NCBI GenBank assembly: GCA_021442155.1
Contig: CM038228.1
Location: 83,778,114-83,842,113 of the forward strand
DNA: 64,000 nucleotides
From: Cymbidium sinense
Taxonomy: Eukaryota; Streptophyta; Magnoliopsida; Asparagales; Orchidaceae
Direction of reading: 5' to 3'
Numbering within the stretch: position 1 is the first letter of the stretch; the number at the start of each line of letters is the position of its first letter. The notes beneath the pieces are model-generated. The model made no database searches, was not told the origin of the DNA, and saw only the letters and a list, made by a program, of their open reading frames with translations. Positions 25,927-37,900 of the stretch are shown piece after piece. The translations under genes were made by a program, and so were the position numbers.

Positions 25927-28589
25927 GTAAGTGTGGTGTTTATTTGATTCATTTGTATTGGGGAACACCAATCTGAGGGTGTATTTATTGAAGTGATCGG
26001 GTATGATATTGAGAGATAGTGTACTATCTTGAAAGATAGAAGTCACTACCCTACAATGGACCTAATCACCTAATAAGGACTTCTAAGGCATGATGGGTCT
26101 TCGGATATACTAGAGAATTTTCTCCTACTTTACATGGATGAATAAAGTAGGATTTATTTAGACCGGGTTCTAAAGTTTCCTATGGGGGCAAGTCCCCATA
26201 GTTAATTACATCTTAAGAAAAATGAATCCCTTAAGAATACTCTCGATTAAATTAGACTATTATTATCTCCAAAGAATTCAAAGATAATACTATCAATAAT
26301 TAGTTGTGTTTTAAAAAAGTAAGTGGGATGGATCGAAAAGGAAGTGTTATTATGAGAACCAAAGGAGATAAGTAGGGAGTACTCATGATACTAGGAAGCC
26401 TAGTGAGCACTCCAATCTATCCTATGGTTGGGCTTTATATATTTGAAGTCAAGGAGATTTATTTATTTGAGTTAAAATTTTATTAGAAATCTAGGACTTA
26501 TAATTTCATAATACAAGATTGTAGAAATACATAAGAGGTGAGGATTTATGCTTGTAGCCCCAAAGAAAAATAACAACCTCGGATCCCAAATCTAGGGAGC
26601 TTTAACAAGGGCCAAAGCATGACCTAAATCTAAGGCGAAAGTTGGTATATGGTTTACCTTCATAAGAGAGAGTAAACCACCCAACTGCTGGACTTATAAT
26701 CGCTTAGAGTGGCAGCCAACGAACTCCTCCTATGCCTTAAATCCATGTAGGCATGGCATATGCTTTTGCAAGATGGCTGAGTTATTATTATTTAGAAAAG
26801 AAATTAAGTCCTTAAACCCACTCCCTAAGAGACTAGAGCATGAGGGGTATGAATAATGACTTAAATATAATACAAATTTTTATTAAATTTCATTTAATTT
26901 GGGACTCTTTATTTTGACATAGGCTATAGGATTTTGTATTCCTAAATGTATGAGAAGTTGATTATAGGCCAAATCAAAAAAGGAAAGAGGTGTTCTTCCA
27001 TCATAGGCTCTCAAAGGTTAAGTCCTTACTATCTAGCAAAGATGGAAGCCCTCCTTAATAAGAGTGAAATAAGATGATTATGCATTATATTAAACACACA
27101 ACATCTAGCTAAGGGGTTGCTAAATATTTTATTATCTTGATTTAATGCCTAGGCTTTTATATAAGGCTATGAGTTATTTTAGATGTTTAGTAATGAGTTA
27201 TTAGTTTGGGTAGAAAAATTAATTTTTATCCTAGGAGCCTAATCGCATCCAGGCCATACAACAATCACTATCATAAATAAACTATGAAAAGACATGCTTT
27301 TTTTAGTGCACAAGCTAAACAAAATATCAAATAATTTTATAAAACTATTGCAAAAGAATAAAAGGCTGATGCGGTCGGGTACCGTTGTATAACCTGAAAA
27401 GAAATATGGGTAGCCGAGCTTTACCCTTATACAACTAGGATTAGAAGAGAATAATGACAATAAAAAATGATGAATGTTATGGGGGTATTCATTCTTCATT
27501 CTTCATCTCTTCATCTTTCGTTTCTTCATTTTATTTGCTCCCTTTTTTCTTCTTTTTAGCTTGATTTGAATGTGCTTGCTCCAAAGGCATCACTTGGTAC
27601 ATAATACTTGGTCTTATAAACAATGCTCATCCTAATCCCCCATAACACTTATCCTAGTCCTAATGCAAAATTACATTAAAAGAAAGAAAGTAAATCTAGC
27701 TATACCTACAAAATAAATGTAAACACACCATACAACCAAGTATATGAATAATTTAGACTTAGCACCCCACACATGGGTAACCAAGTCCACCAGTCCTAAC
27801 TTGGGTTATGCTTAGGGACTAAGCAACCCGCACAGCAAAAAGCATTTATATTTTTATTATAATGGCCCCTTATACAACACTAGAGAATGCAATTAGGCTA
27901 ATATCATAACAAACTGACTACACACACCATAACATCTAGTCTACAATAATACATGACGAAACAAGCATATATCAAACCATACACCACCCTAACATAAAGC
28001 TAGAAGTGGTGACTTAGTCTAATGTGTGTGCATTAAAGCTTGTGTGGTATGTCCTAACAAGACTTTAGAGTTGTAATTTGCTAAGTGTGAGGGATTTAAT
28101 TTATAAAAGGTTGATTTCTCTTTAAGTGATTTAATTGATTTGAAGATTTTACTTAGTATTTTCTTTTGTTTCATATGGCCTACACTTAATAACTAAGTGT
28201 TATAAAGAGAAGAAAGAGAGAATCTATCTTTCATCCCTACCTTAAGTCACTTTTAAAGCAAGTTAATTAATTAATTTCTTTTAGCAAATGGCTTATTATA
28301 TGTTTTAATCAATCTTAAGTTTAGGTTCACTCTAAATGATCTTATTCAATAAGAAAGACATCTTCAGATTAATTAAAATGAGTTGCTATCACATAAAACA
28401 TGTTTCTTCATTTCATTCCATCATGTATATCATGCATATGATTAAATCCTAAGCATACCTATACATACAATGTATGTCTTTGATGATGAATGCAAAGAAA
28501 TGTGTTGGAATTTAAATATTTTATTTGATTGAATTATGAATGCATCTTTTAATAGAAAAGAGGATTTTTCATCCATTAGCTAGGTACAC

Positions 28590-29060
28590 ATTCACATGTA
28601 TAAAAGTTTTAAGTGAGTACGACGCAATTGTTCTATACTAGGGGCGTAAGATATAAGACCTACTTAGGGCTACTTAAAGCCTCGCAATCCTGGCATGTCC
28701 AGACTAATATATCACTTCTCTTAGATATATATAGATGTATAAACAACTATAAGGATAAGAAAACCCATGCAAAATTTATATTTGATTTATTTGATTATGA
28801 TTCTTATTCATTGGTCACATCATACATACATATGAATAAGAGTTTTAAGTGAGTACAGTGCCATTGTTCTACACCAGGGGCGTAAGGTATAATACTTACT
28901 TAGAGCTACTTAGAGCCTCGTAGTCCCGGGGTGTCCAGAGTAATATACTACTTTTCTTAAATACATGTGAATGTACAAAAAGAACAACAAGAATGAAAAG
29001 TCAAGCAAGAAGTCATATTTGATTTGATTGTATGATTTACATATGTGATATGAAATTCTC
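28590..29060 (-). repeat. Subfamily-A tandem duplication inside LTR1
   Basis: Two copies of a ~235-bp unit, each with 'ttttaagtgagtac' (28,608 and 28,842), 'ggggcgtaag', 'acttacttaga/aggg ctactta' and 'gtccaga.taatata'. LTR3 has the same doubling (45,608 and 45,828), while LTR2 and LTR4 have a single copy (37,625 and 52,832). It is therefore a subfamily marker. Confidence 0.85.
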
Positions 29061-30664
29061 CCTAAGTCTTAGCATGAAGATGCATAGGGGTAGATGTAGA
29101 CAAATGTTGTGTTCTTTTCAAATGAACTATACATTTATAAATCCCATGCAAATCCATATATGATAAGGAAAGAGAGCTTCATATTGCATATCTTACAATA
29201 TCAACACATGCAAACTTATAGATATTTGTAATTAACATCACTCCTATTATAATTGATTTGTAGGCTTTTAAAAATAACTTTTGATTTAATAGTAATAATA
29301 GCCACACCTATTTTTAATTTAAATCACCACATGCAATTTGTCATAAAAGAAACCATTTTGATTTAGTTAATTTTAAAAGAAATGAATGCCTAATTACATA
29401 TGGAAAGCAACATTTAACATGATTGGAAAGAAATAGAAGAACATAAGCACATGATCACATTAATTCCAATTAATTTATAAAGACAATCATACTAAGGAAG
29501 ACTACTTAAAATAAACCAAAGTTTTTAAATGATATTTTTAGTTTTGAGTTTGATTTGATTTAGGAAATGAAAGAGGTTTGCTGAATCTAATCCCATTCCC
29601 CATGTGTGAGTTAATTTGGTTTAATGAAGAAGTAATTAAGTTAGGATATGAATTAAGCCAATTAGTTAACCTTTGCCTACATTACCTTAAGTTAATTAAC
29701 TAATTAATAATGACCCAATATGATATACAACGACATAAAAAGTAAATTTTCAATGCTCCTAAAAAAATAAAAGGGGTTTAATTCAATTGGCTCATGATTA
29801 ATAGTTGATTAGGCGTAAGGGATATCACTTAATTACTTTTATTGTTTTCTCACACATGTGAGCTAACCATAATTTCATTATCTCCCACCTTGGGTTCTGG
29901 AACACCCAAAGAGCTACCCAAGATTAGTTACAGGTTGCTTAGGTATGAAGTGAATTTTAGATTGTGTTAATCAAGTTTGTTAATTAATTGATTGAATTCT
30001 TTGATTATATTTTGATTAGAATGATGAAATTAACTTAGGAAAAGGGATCAAGGACAAAGCCTCAATCCTTAACCCCTAAGTCACTCTAAACACTCAATTA
30101 GGTTCTAATTTTTATCTTAGAGATTAATTATTTAATTAAGCAATTAGTTACATCATTAATCATTAACTAATTAAACTCTAAAGAGTGAAGAAAACTTAGG
30201 AAATGAATTAGGAAAAGTATCCCAAACACATTCCCTAACCTCCCTTATTGTTCCACAGTGGTAATTAGGCTTAAATAATTAATTAAACTACTATTCATTC
30301 ACTAATTATCACTAATTAAATTAAGAAAGTAATGAAGGCTTAATCAATTTATTTTCCTAATTAAGCAACCAATAAAATTCCAAAAAAATGGTGGAGGTAG
30401 AGGTCATCCCCCAAACATCCATAGAAAGTTGGAGATCAATTGAGTTATTAATTAATGAATAATTAAGCTAATTAGATTTCTAATTAAATCTTAATTAAGA
30501 TAAAATCACTGTTCAAAATCAATTAATAATAATTTTCCTAGATTTCACACTTAAATATCTTTAAAATGAGCCAAAGCTTGTATTTTTTAGATTTTTCTAG
30601 GATTAGTTATGGATTTAGGAAGTTTTAAGATTAAAAATAAATTAATTAAACCTATTTAAAGACT

Positions 30665-30800
30665 TAATCCCATTGCCACATGCTTGACGCTGCGCGCCAT
30701 GGCAATGGGATTCACTATTTAAGTTATCCAAGGGTGACTCATATGGCGGGCACGCGTAATTGCGGACCGTCGATCTAAGATTAGACCATGATTAAACCCA
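30665..30800 (-). promoter_or_regulatory. GC-rich LTR centre with conserved TATTTAAG, candidate promoter
   Basis: A GC-rich island with several CG dinucleotides contains ttcactatttaagttatc (30,711-30,728), identical in LTR2 (39,325-39,342) and close to ctatttaaattgtcac in LTR3 (47,703-47,718). In LTR3 it follows a palindromic CCACGTGG (47,683-47,690), a G-box. Conservation between subfamilies A and B in otherwise diverged sequence suggests a core promoter. LTR4 has lost the motif. Direction and start site are not shown by the sequence. Confidence 0.35.
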
Positions 30801-31889
30801 TTCAAGAAAGAGCTTTCGGATTAAATTAGGATCATCCATTCCAATCATGCATAATGGACGGTTTGTGATCTATCTCATTCTAAACTATGAACGACGGTTA
30901 TCTTCCATCAATCATTGCTCGATATGAGCTCACTCGAGCTCGGATGGAGATGAAATCAATCCCACACCTTCGGGGAAGCAAAATAAAGCAGTCCAACAGT
31001 GGAAATCTCATGACATAACACTTTATTTCATAGAAGATCAAGCTATTTTCATTTAAGGATTGGTTTGAATGGCATATCTCACCAGAGCTTGTGACCGACA
31101 GTTCCAATGATTAAGGAAGCTTCGTTTGATAGAAATGAAGCCCTGTTGAGCTGCTCGAGCTTTGATTTATTGTAGTTTTCTTAGAACACCAATGCACGAA
31201 GTGTAGGTGATTAGTCTTGATCAAACTCCTACTTCTGGCTATTGGGGGCAATGGGAAATGATTCATTCTTGCTCATTTAACTCTAAGGAAGGTGTGTGCA
31301 AAGTTAATTGCACTTTGGTAGAGGTTTGAGCAAATGGCAATCTAAGGTGACCTCCCCTATTTTGGTTTCACTTAAAGCCAAAAATGGGGATTTTAGGGAG
31401 CTTGGGAAGCCCTGTAAATTGCTTTGGGATCTCTCTCCTTGGATGTTAGGGTTGAATTGAGTGAGTGTGAGTGAGTGTGAGTGAGAATGAGGGCGGTATA
31501 CCCCCTCATTCCTTGGATTAGACGGTAATGGTTATTTTGGCTTTTTTGATCAATGGCTGAGATGAAGAGCTCAATTTGGGCAGAGAATCATGCTAGCTAG
31601 CTTCCTTTGAGTGGAAGAGTGTGTGAGAGTGGCTGCCATGGGAGTAGTGGGTGTCCTATTGCTTTCCAAGTGTTCCAATGGGAATGGGGAGATGATTTTA
31701 CCTCCCCATGAGTCATGGCCGACCCAACCACCCTTGGGTCAAGTTAGCCATGGTCCTAGGTGCCTAAGTGGCACTATAAATGGGTGCCAAGTGCCTAAGA
31801 GGAGAAAATGGCCCAATGTGCATGTGTCTTATCTCATGGGATGCCCTAAACCCAAGAGAAAAAAATGATCATTTGGCTATGGGTTTGAT

Positions 31890-32760
31890 TTGGGCAAATT
31901 TGAAATGGGTCAAAAGTGGTTTAGCCCAAATTTCAAGTGGTTTGGAGTTTATTTGATTTGATTTGTCTTGATTTGACCTATTTAGGTCAAATTAGGTTAG
32001 GTTGGGTCAAACCAAGGGTTGGGTCAAGTTCACATGACCAAGTAGAGTGTATTGATGTCATTGGTTTGATTCAATTTGATTTGGATTTGATTATGACTCG
32101 TTTGGGTTCATATATAGGTCAAATTGGTCAAGTTGACCAATTTGACCAATTTGACCAAATTGGGTTGGGTTAGGTGTTGATTCAAGTTCAATTGGCTAAT
32201 TGAAAATGATTATAGGCTTCGGTTTGGTTTAATTTGGATTTAATTTTAATTTTGGCTAATTTGACCCTTTAGGTCAATTTGGGCTAGGTTGGATAAAGTT
32301 GACCAATTGGTCAACTTGGGCTCAATTATGGCTTTGGTCAAATTCAATAAGTGATTTGGAATGAATTTGAGCCATTGGTTGCAATCAATTTGGATTAAAT
32401 CATTATTTGACCCATTTTGGATTTTTAGGCCAATTTGGGTCAACTTAGGTCAAATGACCAATTAGGCTTGGTTTGGTTCAAGTGAGGGTTTGGTCATGTT
32501 CAATTATTGATTATGAGTGGGTTTGAATTAATGGTTTTAATCAATTTAGCAGATGGTAAATTTTAGTTAGTTTGGGTTTTATTTGGGCTAAATGTTTACT
32601 TGGTCAAAGGCTAGGTTTGACGTGGTTTGACACAATTTAAAGTAATTGATCACCAAAGGCTGATTGCTGGTAATGTTGTGAGGTTTGGATGAGCTTAGTT
32701 TAATTTAATTTGGGTTGGGTTAAAACTTAGCTTAAAAAGGTACCTTTATTCCTCTTTGGG
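31890..32760 (-). promoter_or_regulatory. Cluster of W-box-like TTGACC/GGTCAA words in LTR1
   Basis: About 19 copies of TTGACC or its complement GGTCAA occur between 31,900 and 32,620, including three in a row near 32,130. TTGAC(C/T) is the core W-box bound by plant WRKY transcription factors (established knowledge). The same zone exists in LTR2 (40,420-41,340), LTR3 (48,890-49,700) and LTR4 (55,590-56,420). Regulatory use is inferred; the words could also be a simple repeat that expanded. Confidence 0.4.
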
Positions 32761-33572
32761 TCAAGTGAGCCTAAATGGATTAATTGGCTTGATCATGGCT
32801 TGATTCAAGTTCAGTTGAACTCACACATGAGCCTAGGATTGAAATATAAATCTAATTGCAAGTGATTTGGAGCCAAATATATTTTGGTTCATATGACAAT
32901 TTTAAGTCAAAAGGGCTAACTTGAGTTTGATTTGAGTTAGCTTGGATTTGGTTTGATAATTATGGTTTATGTTTATATTTAGGTCAATGATTGTAGAAAT
33001 GATTGAATCATGAAGAAATCCATGAGTTTTGAATTGGTTTGGGTATCATTTAGCCAAGTTCAAGAATTTAGCTAAAAGGGCTAAAATTAGGAATTTGATT
33101 TGATTTGGGTTTCAATCATTTGATAGTTGGATTGAATTTATGATTTGGAATTTGATTGGAGATTGAATTTGATAATTAAGAAAATCAATTGGGTTGGGGT
33201 TGATTTGAATTTGGTTAAGGCTAAGTCTATAAGATAAAATCAAAGGGCATAGGAAGGGATTTAGAGTTTGAATTTAATCATGGGTTCCTATCATTTGATA
33301 GTTGGACTTGATTTTGGAATTTGGATTTGAATTTGAGATTTGATTTGGAAGAAGGAAGCAAGGATTTAGTTTGTGCTATAGGGTAGGCAAGTCCACCTAA
33401 ATCCCTAAGGCACAACCTATCGTTATGACTAACTCTTCTAAGTCTCTAGGGTTAGGTTAAGTGTTCTCCTAATCACTAGAAGTGTCTTAAGACTAAGGAA
33501 CTCTTAGTGTCTATAAGAGTCCTAGATCTATGATAAGGAAGTTGAGAGCTCACTTCAAAAGTGAAGTCAACA

Positions 33573-34992
33573 AAAGGTGCCCAATGTGGTGTGACTGATA
33601 AGGCACACCACTCGTATTATTGTTGATCAAAATGATCAACAACATCCGAAGGATCGCAAACACTAACAGAAACAATCTACCCCTAAACCTGAGATGTAGA
33701 AAGAATCAAGATCTTAGTGTAATGCAACTCCACTCATGCCATGGGCATAAGGGAGGAAGAAGGAATCCAAAGGATCAAGCATGTGAAGCCTTCCACTAGA
33801 GAAGGTTTGTTATCCACTTGGGATAAGGGGTTTGAGTTGGATGCAAGATATGATTTGGGTAGAGTATACACCAGGATTAAAATGTATAACCTGCCAGGGA
33901 TAGATGCATGAACCTTCCATTAGGGAAGCAAGTTCAGGTTATCCGCTAAGGATAAGGAGTTGATGAGATTTCTTTTAAGGGTGCACTCGCTGGGGAATGC
34001 ATGTTTAGACTGGATTTAATTGACTCCACTGGGGAGGTTGGGATGATTGATGGCTCACTAGGGAGAATTTGGTTGATTATTTGTTTTAAGTTTAAATTTT
34101 GGAATGGATCTGCGATTGATGGATGACAAGAAAGGGCAAGCTTTGGCTATCTCGATTTACAATCCAAAGGGGTAGTCCACTAGCCACATGGTAGAACTAC
34201 CTGACCTAAGGGTTGCCTTTCGGTGTACAATGGTTGTGCTTAGGGAGAATGCGTAGCAGACTTACATCTCCAAAAGTATGGGACAACCGCTAGGGTGATC
34301 TATTGGATGCAATAAATCAAACCTAACCTACGATGACTACTGAATGAATGTTGCTAGGGGACTCATATCAGCTCGGAGGTAGTCAAGGTAATGTCATTTG
34401 ATTGAATTACATTTGGTTTAATTTCATTTGTTTTAATTTGATGGATCCCATCGGTGTGCGATGGATCCACTAAGAAGGAGCTAATATCAGCCTAGACCTG
34501 TCTTAGAGTTACAAATCCAAACATATAGTTTACCAGCCATGGGGTAGAGCTAACCAACCTAGGGGGTTCCTTTCGGTGTGCAATGATCAATTTAGGAAGA
34601 AAGTGCGGGGACTCACATTCTCCTACACAAGGAACCACTGGGGCGATTGGTTGCTTGCATAACAAATCAAACCCTACCTAAGGCTGCTCGTCGGTGCACA
34701 ACGGTTGTGCTAGAAAGAACGCATAATAGACTTATATCTTTCAAAGCAAAGACGATCATCGATGGAACCTGTTGGTGGCATAACAAGTTGAACCCAACCT
34801 AAGGGAGACTACTGAGAGAGTGCCGACCCGGGGACTTATCTCAACTCAAAGTAGCTAAGCAATTCCTATATGGATTTTTATTGACACTGCCCTAAAGATA
34901 GGATGCCTGCTTGGGAGGGGGCCACTGGGGGCTGGAATTCCTAATCCATAAGTGAAGATATTTTTTGTTTATTTTATGTTGTCATGGACCCT
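33573..34992 (-). repeat. Element 1 3' untranslated region, first part, with subrepeats
   Basis: This matches 57,996-59,040 of element 2 almost throughout, so it belongs to the element and is not host DNA. Diverged subrepeats carry 'ccactggggaag'-like words (33,790-34,060) and a longer unit with 'ggtgtgcaatggt', 'gaagaaagtgcggggactcacat' type anchors at about 34,242, 34,595 and 34,711. Tat/Ogre elements are known for tandem repeats between pol and the 3' LTR. It is cut at 34,992 by the solo LTR2 and resumes at 42,757. No polypurine tract is seen next to the LTR1 end. Confidence 0.75.
34988..34992. repeat. LTR2 target site duplication, left copy
   Basis: ACCCT, matched by 42,757-42,761. The uninterrupted homologous sequence at 59,034 (atggaccttgttagtttgca) confirms that the insertion point lies here. 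Confidence 0.9.
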
Positions 34993-37900
34993 TATGGTGA
35001 AATATTTTTAAAATCATTCTAAGATGTATACTTCCATCTACAATCTATGCGAGATAAATGAAGATAGAAATATACTATTATGAATTTAGATATCATGTAG
35101 ATCCATAGATATTCTAATTAGGGTGATCGGGTATGACATTGAGTAGAGGTATATTATCTTGAAAGATAGAAGTCACCACCCTACAATAGACCTAATCACT
35201 CAATAAGAAGGGACAATGGGTCATATGTACTAGAGATTCTTCCCACTTTACATAGAAAGTAAAGTAGGGTTTATTTTAAATCGGTTCATTGTTCTCTACA
35301 AGTGGCAAGCCCTAGTTAATTATATCCAAGAAGGGGATTCCTTAGAATACTCGATTAAGGTAAATGATCATATTCCAAAGATTTTAATAGTAGGACTATC
35401 AATCAGTTTATTTTAGCAAATCAAGTAGGATCGATCAAGAGAGGAGTTCTTATAAGCCAAATGAATATGAGTAGGATGTTTGGATACTAGGAAGCCTAGT
35501 AAATATTCTAAATTATCTATGTTGGGCTTTTACATTTTGAAATTGAATTATGTATTTGAGTTGAATTTTCATTAGATATTTATTTATAATTCTACAATAC
35601 AGTTATGTAAATGCCTAAGAGGTGAGGATTTATGCTTATGGCCCATAGAAGGGAGAAGCAACCTCAAACCTAAATCTAGAGGATTTTGAGGGCCCAAAGG
35701 ATGACCTAAATCTAAGGCAAAAATAGGTATTTGGTTTACCTCCACAAGAGAGGACAAACCACCATGGACTTACAACCTAGTGGCACCAAATAACTCATCC
35801 AATGATTTTAAATTCATGTAGGCAAGTCATATGCTTTATGCAAGATAGCTAGGCTGTTATTTATTTTAGAAAGAGATTGAGTCCTTAAACTCACTCCTTA
35901 AGAGACTAGATCATGTAAGGGCATGAAAAATGACCTAGATCTTATGCAAAACATATTACATTTTGCTTTTTTTTTGGACAATCATTAGACTCAGGATTAT
36001 AGGATTCATATGCCTAATGCATGAGAAATAAGATTATGGGCCAAAATCAGCGAGAAGGAGAGGTGTGTTACCACCATGGCTCTCAAAGGTTAAGCCAAGT
36101 TCTTTGGGAAACGTGAAAGCCCTCCAATCAAGAGTGAGACAATATACTTTTATGCATGATGTTATAAAAGAAATACTTATCCTGTTAAGTGATTGCTAAT
36201 TCTTTTATCTTGATTTTAGCCTTTTAGATGAGTTATGAGTATTTTTTAAATTTGAGTTGATTAATTTGGTAGAAGATTTATTTTTCTCTAAGAGCCTAAT
36301 CATCATCCAGGCCATACATCAAGCAAGGAAGAAATTAGGGAAAGGATGCCATCTTAATGCACAAGCTAAACAAAACATCAAACATTTTTTTATAAAACTA
36401 ACATAAAAGAATAAAATACCATTTGCAGTTGGGTACCATCATACAAATTCAAAAATAAGTTGGGTAGCTGAGCTCTACCATTATACAATCAGGATTACAA
36501 ATGAATTAATTTACAATCACGTAAAAAAAATTATGTTATGGGGGTTTTTATTTCTTCTTTTCTTCTTTCTTCTTTTGGTTCCTTCTTTTGAATGGTTGGA
36601 AGATGGTTGCTCCAAATGCTTCACATGGTACATAAGATGTAATCTTATGACCAATGCTCATCTTAATCCCCCAAAACATTCATTCTAAAATCCTAATAGC
36701 AAAAATTACATGAAGAGGAAAAGTAAATCTAACTAACACTAAAACAAAGATCTAAACAAACCATACAAATCTAAGCATGAATATTGGACTTAGCACTCCA
36801 CACATGGGTAACCAAGTTCACCTATTGATTATGCTTAGGAGTATAAACACTTACACAACAAAAGTAGATATAGTTTTATTACAGTGCTCCTTAAACACAA
36901 TCCTCTGTAAGAAAATAATGATTAGACTAAATCATCCTATCATTCATTCTATGCACACACCCTAACATCCGACTAGAAATAATACATCACAATAAATAAA
37001 ATTAAAACCATGCCCCTAACCTAAAGCTAGAAGTGGTGACTTAACTAATGTGGCTTTAAAAGGTTTGTGTGGTATGCTTAGCTATGGCTTTAAGGCTTAG
37101 ATTTTCTAAATATGAAGATGTTCAACTTATATGGGTGGTTTTATTTAAGTGTTTAGTTGATTTGGGTGGTTTTTATTTGGTGATTTATATTGGTTTAAGG
37201 GAATCCTACAATTAATTACTAAGTTATAGAAGAGAGTAAAGAGAAGAGAACTTCTCTTTCCTTCCCTACCTTAATTAATTTCTAAAGTGGATTCATATTT
37301 GATTTTGTTAGTGACTGTTTTATTATGTGTTTTAATTAATCTTAAGTTTAAATTTTTCTCAAACAAACCTATTCAAAAGAAAGGCATTTTAAGATTAAGC
37401 AAAAGTGAATTAATATCACAAAACACATCACTTCATTTCCCCAACATGTATAACATGCATATGAATGAATCCTAAGCATATCTAAACATACAAATGGAAA
37501 TGTTTAGCACACATGATGAATGCTAAGAAATGTTACTTAAGAAAATTGGAATGCTTTATGATGATTTTCAAGTAGAAAAAGGGTTTCTTTTATCATTATT
37601 CACATGCACATGTATATTTGAAAGACATAAGTGAGTACACCATTATTATCACCAAGGTACATGACCTACTTAGGGCTACTTAAAGTAACCCAGGGTTGTC
37701 CTAATATACCACTTTCTTTTACAAACATGTACAAAAAATGGAAAAAAGAAAGATGCAAAAGTTTGTATTTGTTCATTTATTTTGTTTATGCAATTTATAT
37801 GTACAAGTGTGGACTTCCTTCTTAGGTAATAGCAGGAATAGATAGGATGTTAGCAAGTTTTGTGTTTTTTAAATAAACTATACACTGCCACATCCTATTC

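Larger units (their letters stand above)
25932..33572 (-). mobile_element. LTR1: ~7.6-kb LTR of Tat-lineage element 1, subfamily A
   Basis: The copy starts TGTGGTGTTTATT and ends GTCAACA, so TG...CA termini are present. Ends were set by alignment with LTR3 (left) and with two solo LTRs whose TSDs fix the GTCAACA end (right). In order on the plus strand it has a 'gatcgggtatga' block (25,995), a duplicated ~235-bp unit (28,590-29,060), a GC-rich, CG-containing centre (30,665-30,800), a GGTCAA/TTGACC-rich part (31,890-32,760), and an ATTTG-rich end part. It codes for nothing recognisable; the open frames at 27,239, 30,898, 31,611, 31,937 and others are short and not shared by all copies. Minus orientation is inferred from the pol remnant of element 2. 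Element 1's 3' untranslated region follows on the right. Confidence 0.8.

Noticed and set aside
31611..31868. 85-codon frame and similar short frames within the LTRs as genes
   Set aside because: None is conserved in frame among the other LTR copies and none matches a known domain.
33573..34992. The 3' region as independent host satellite DNA
   Set aside because: It matches the segment physically joined to the pol remnant in element 2 and joins LTR1 at the same place.
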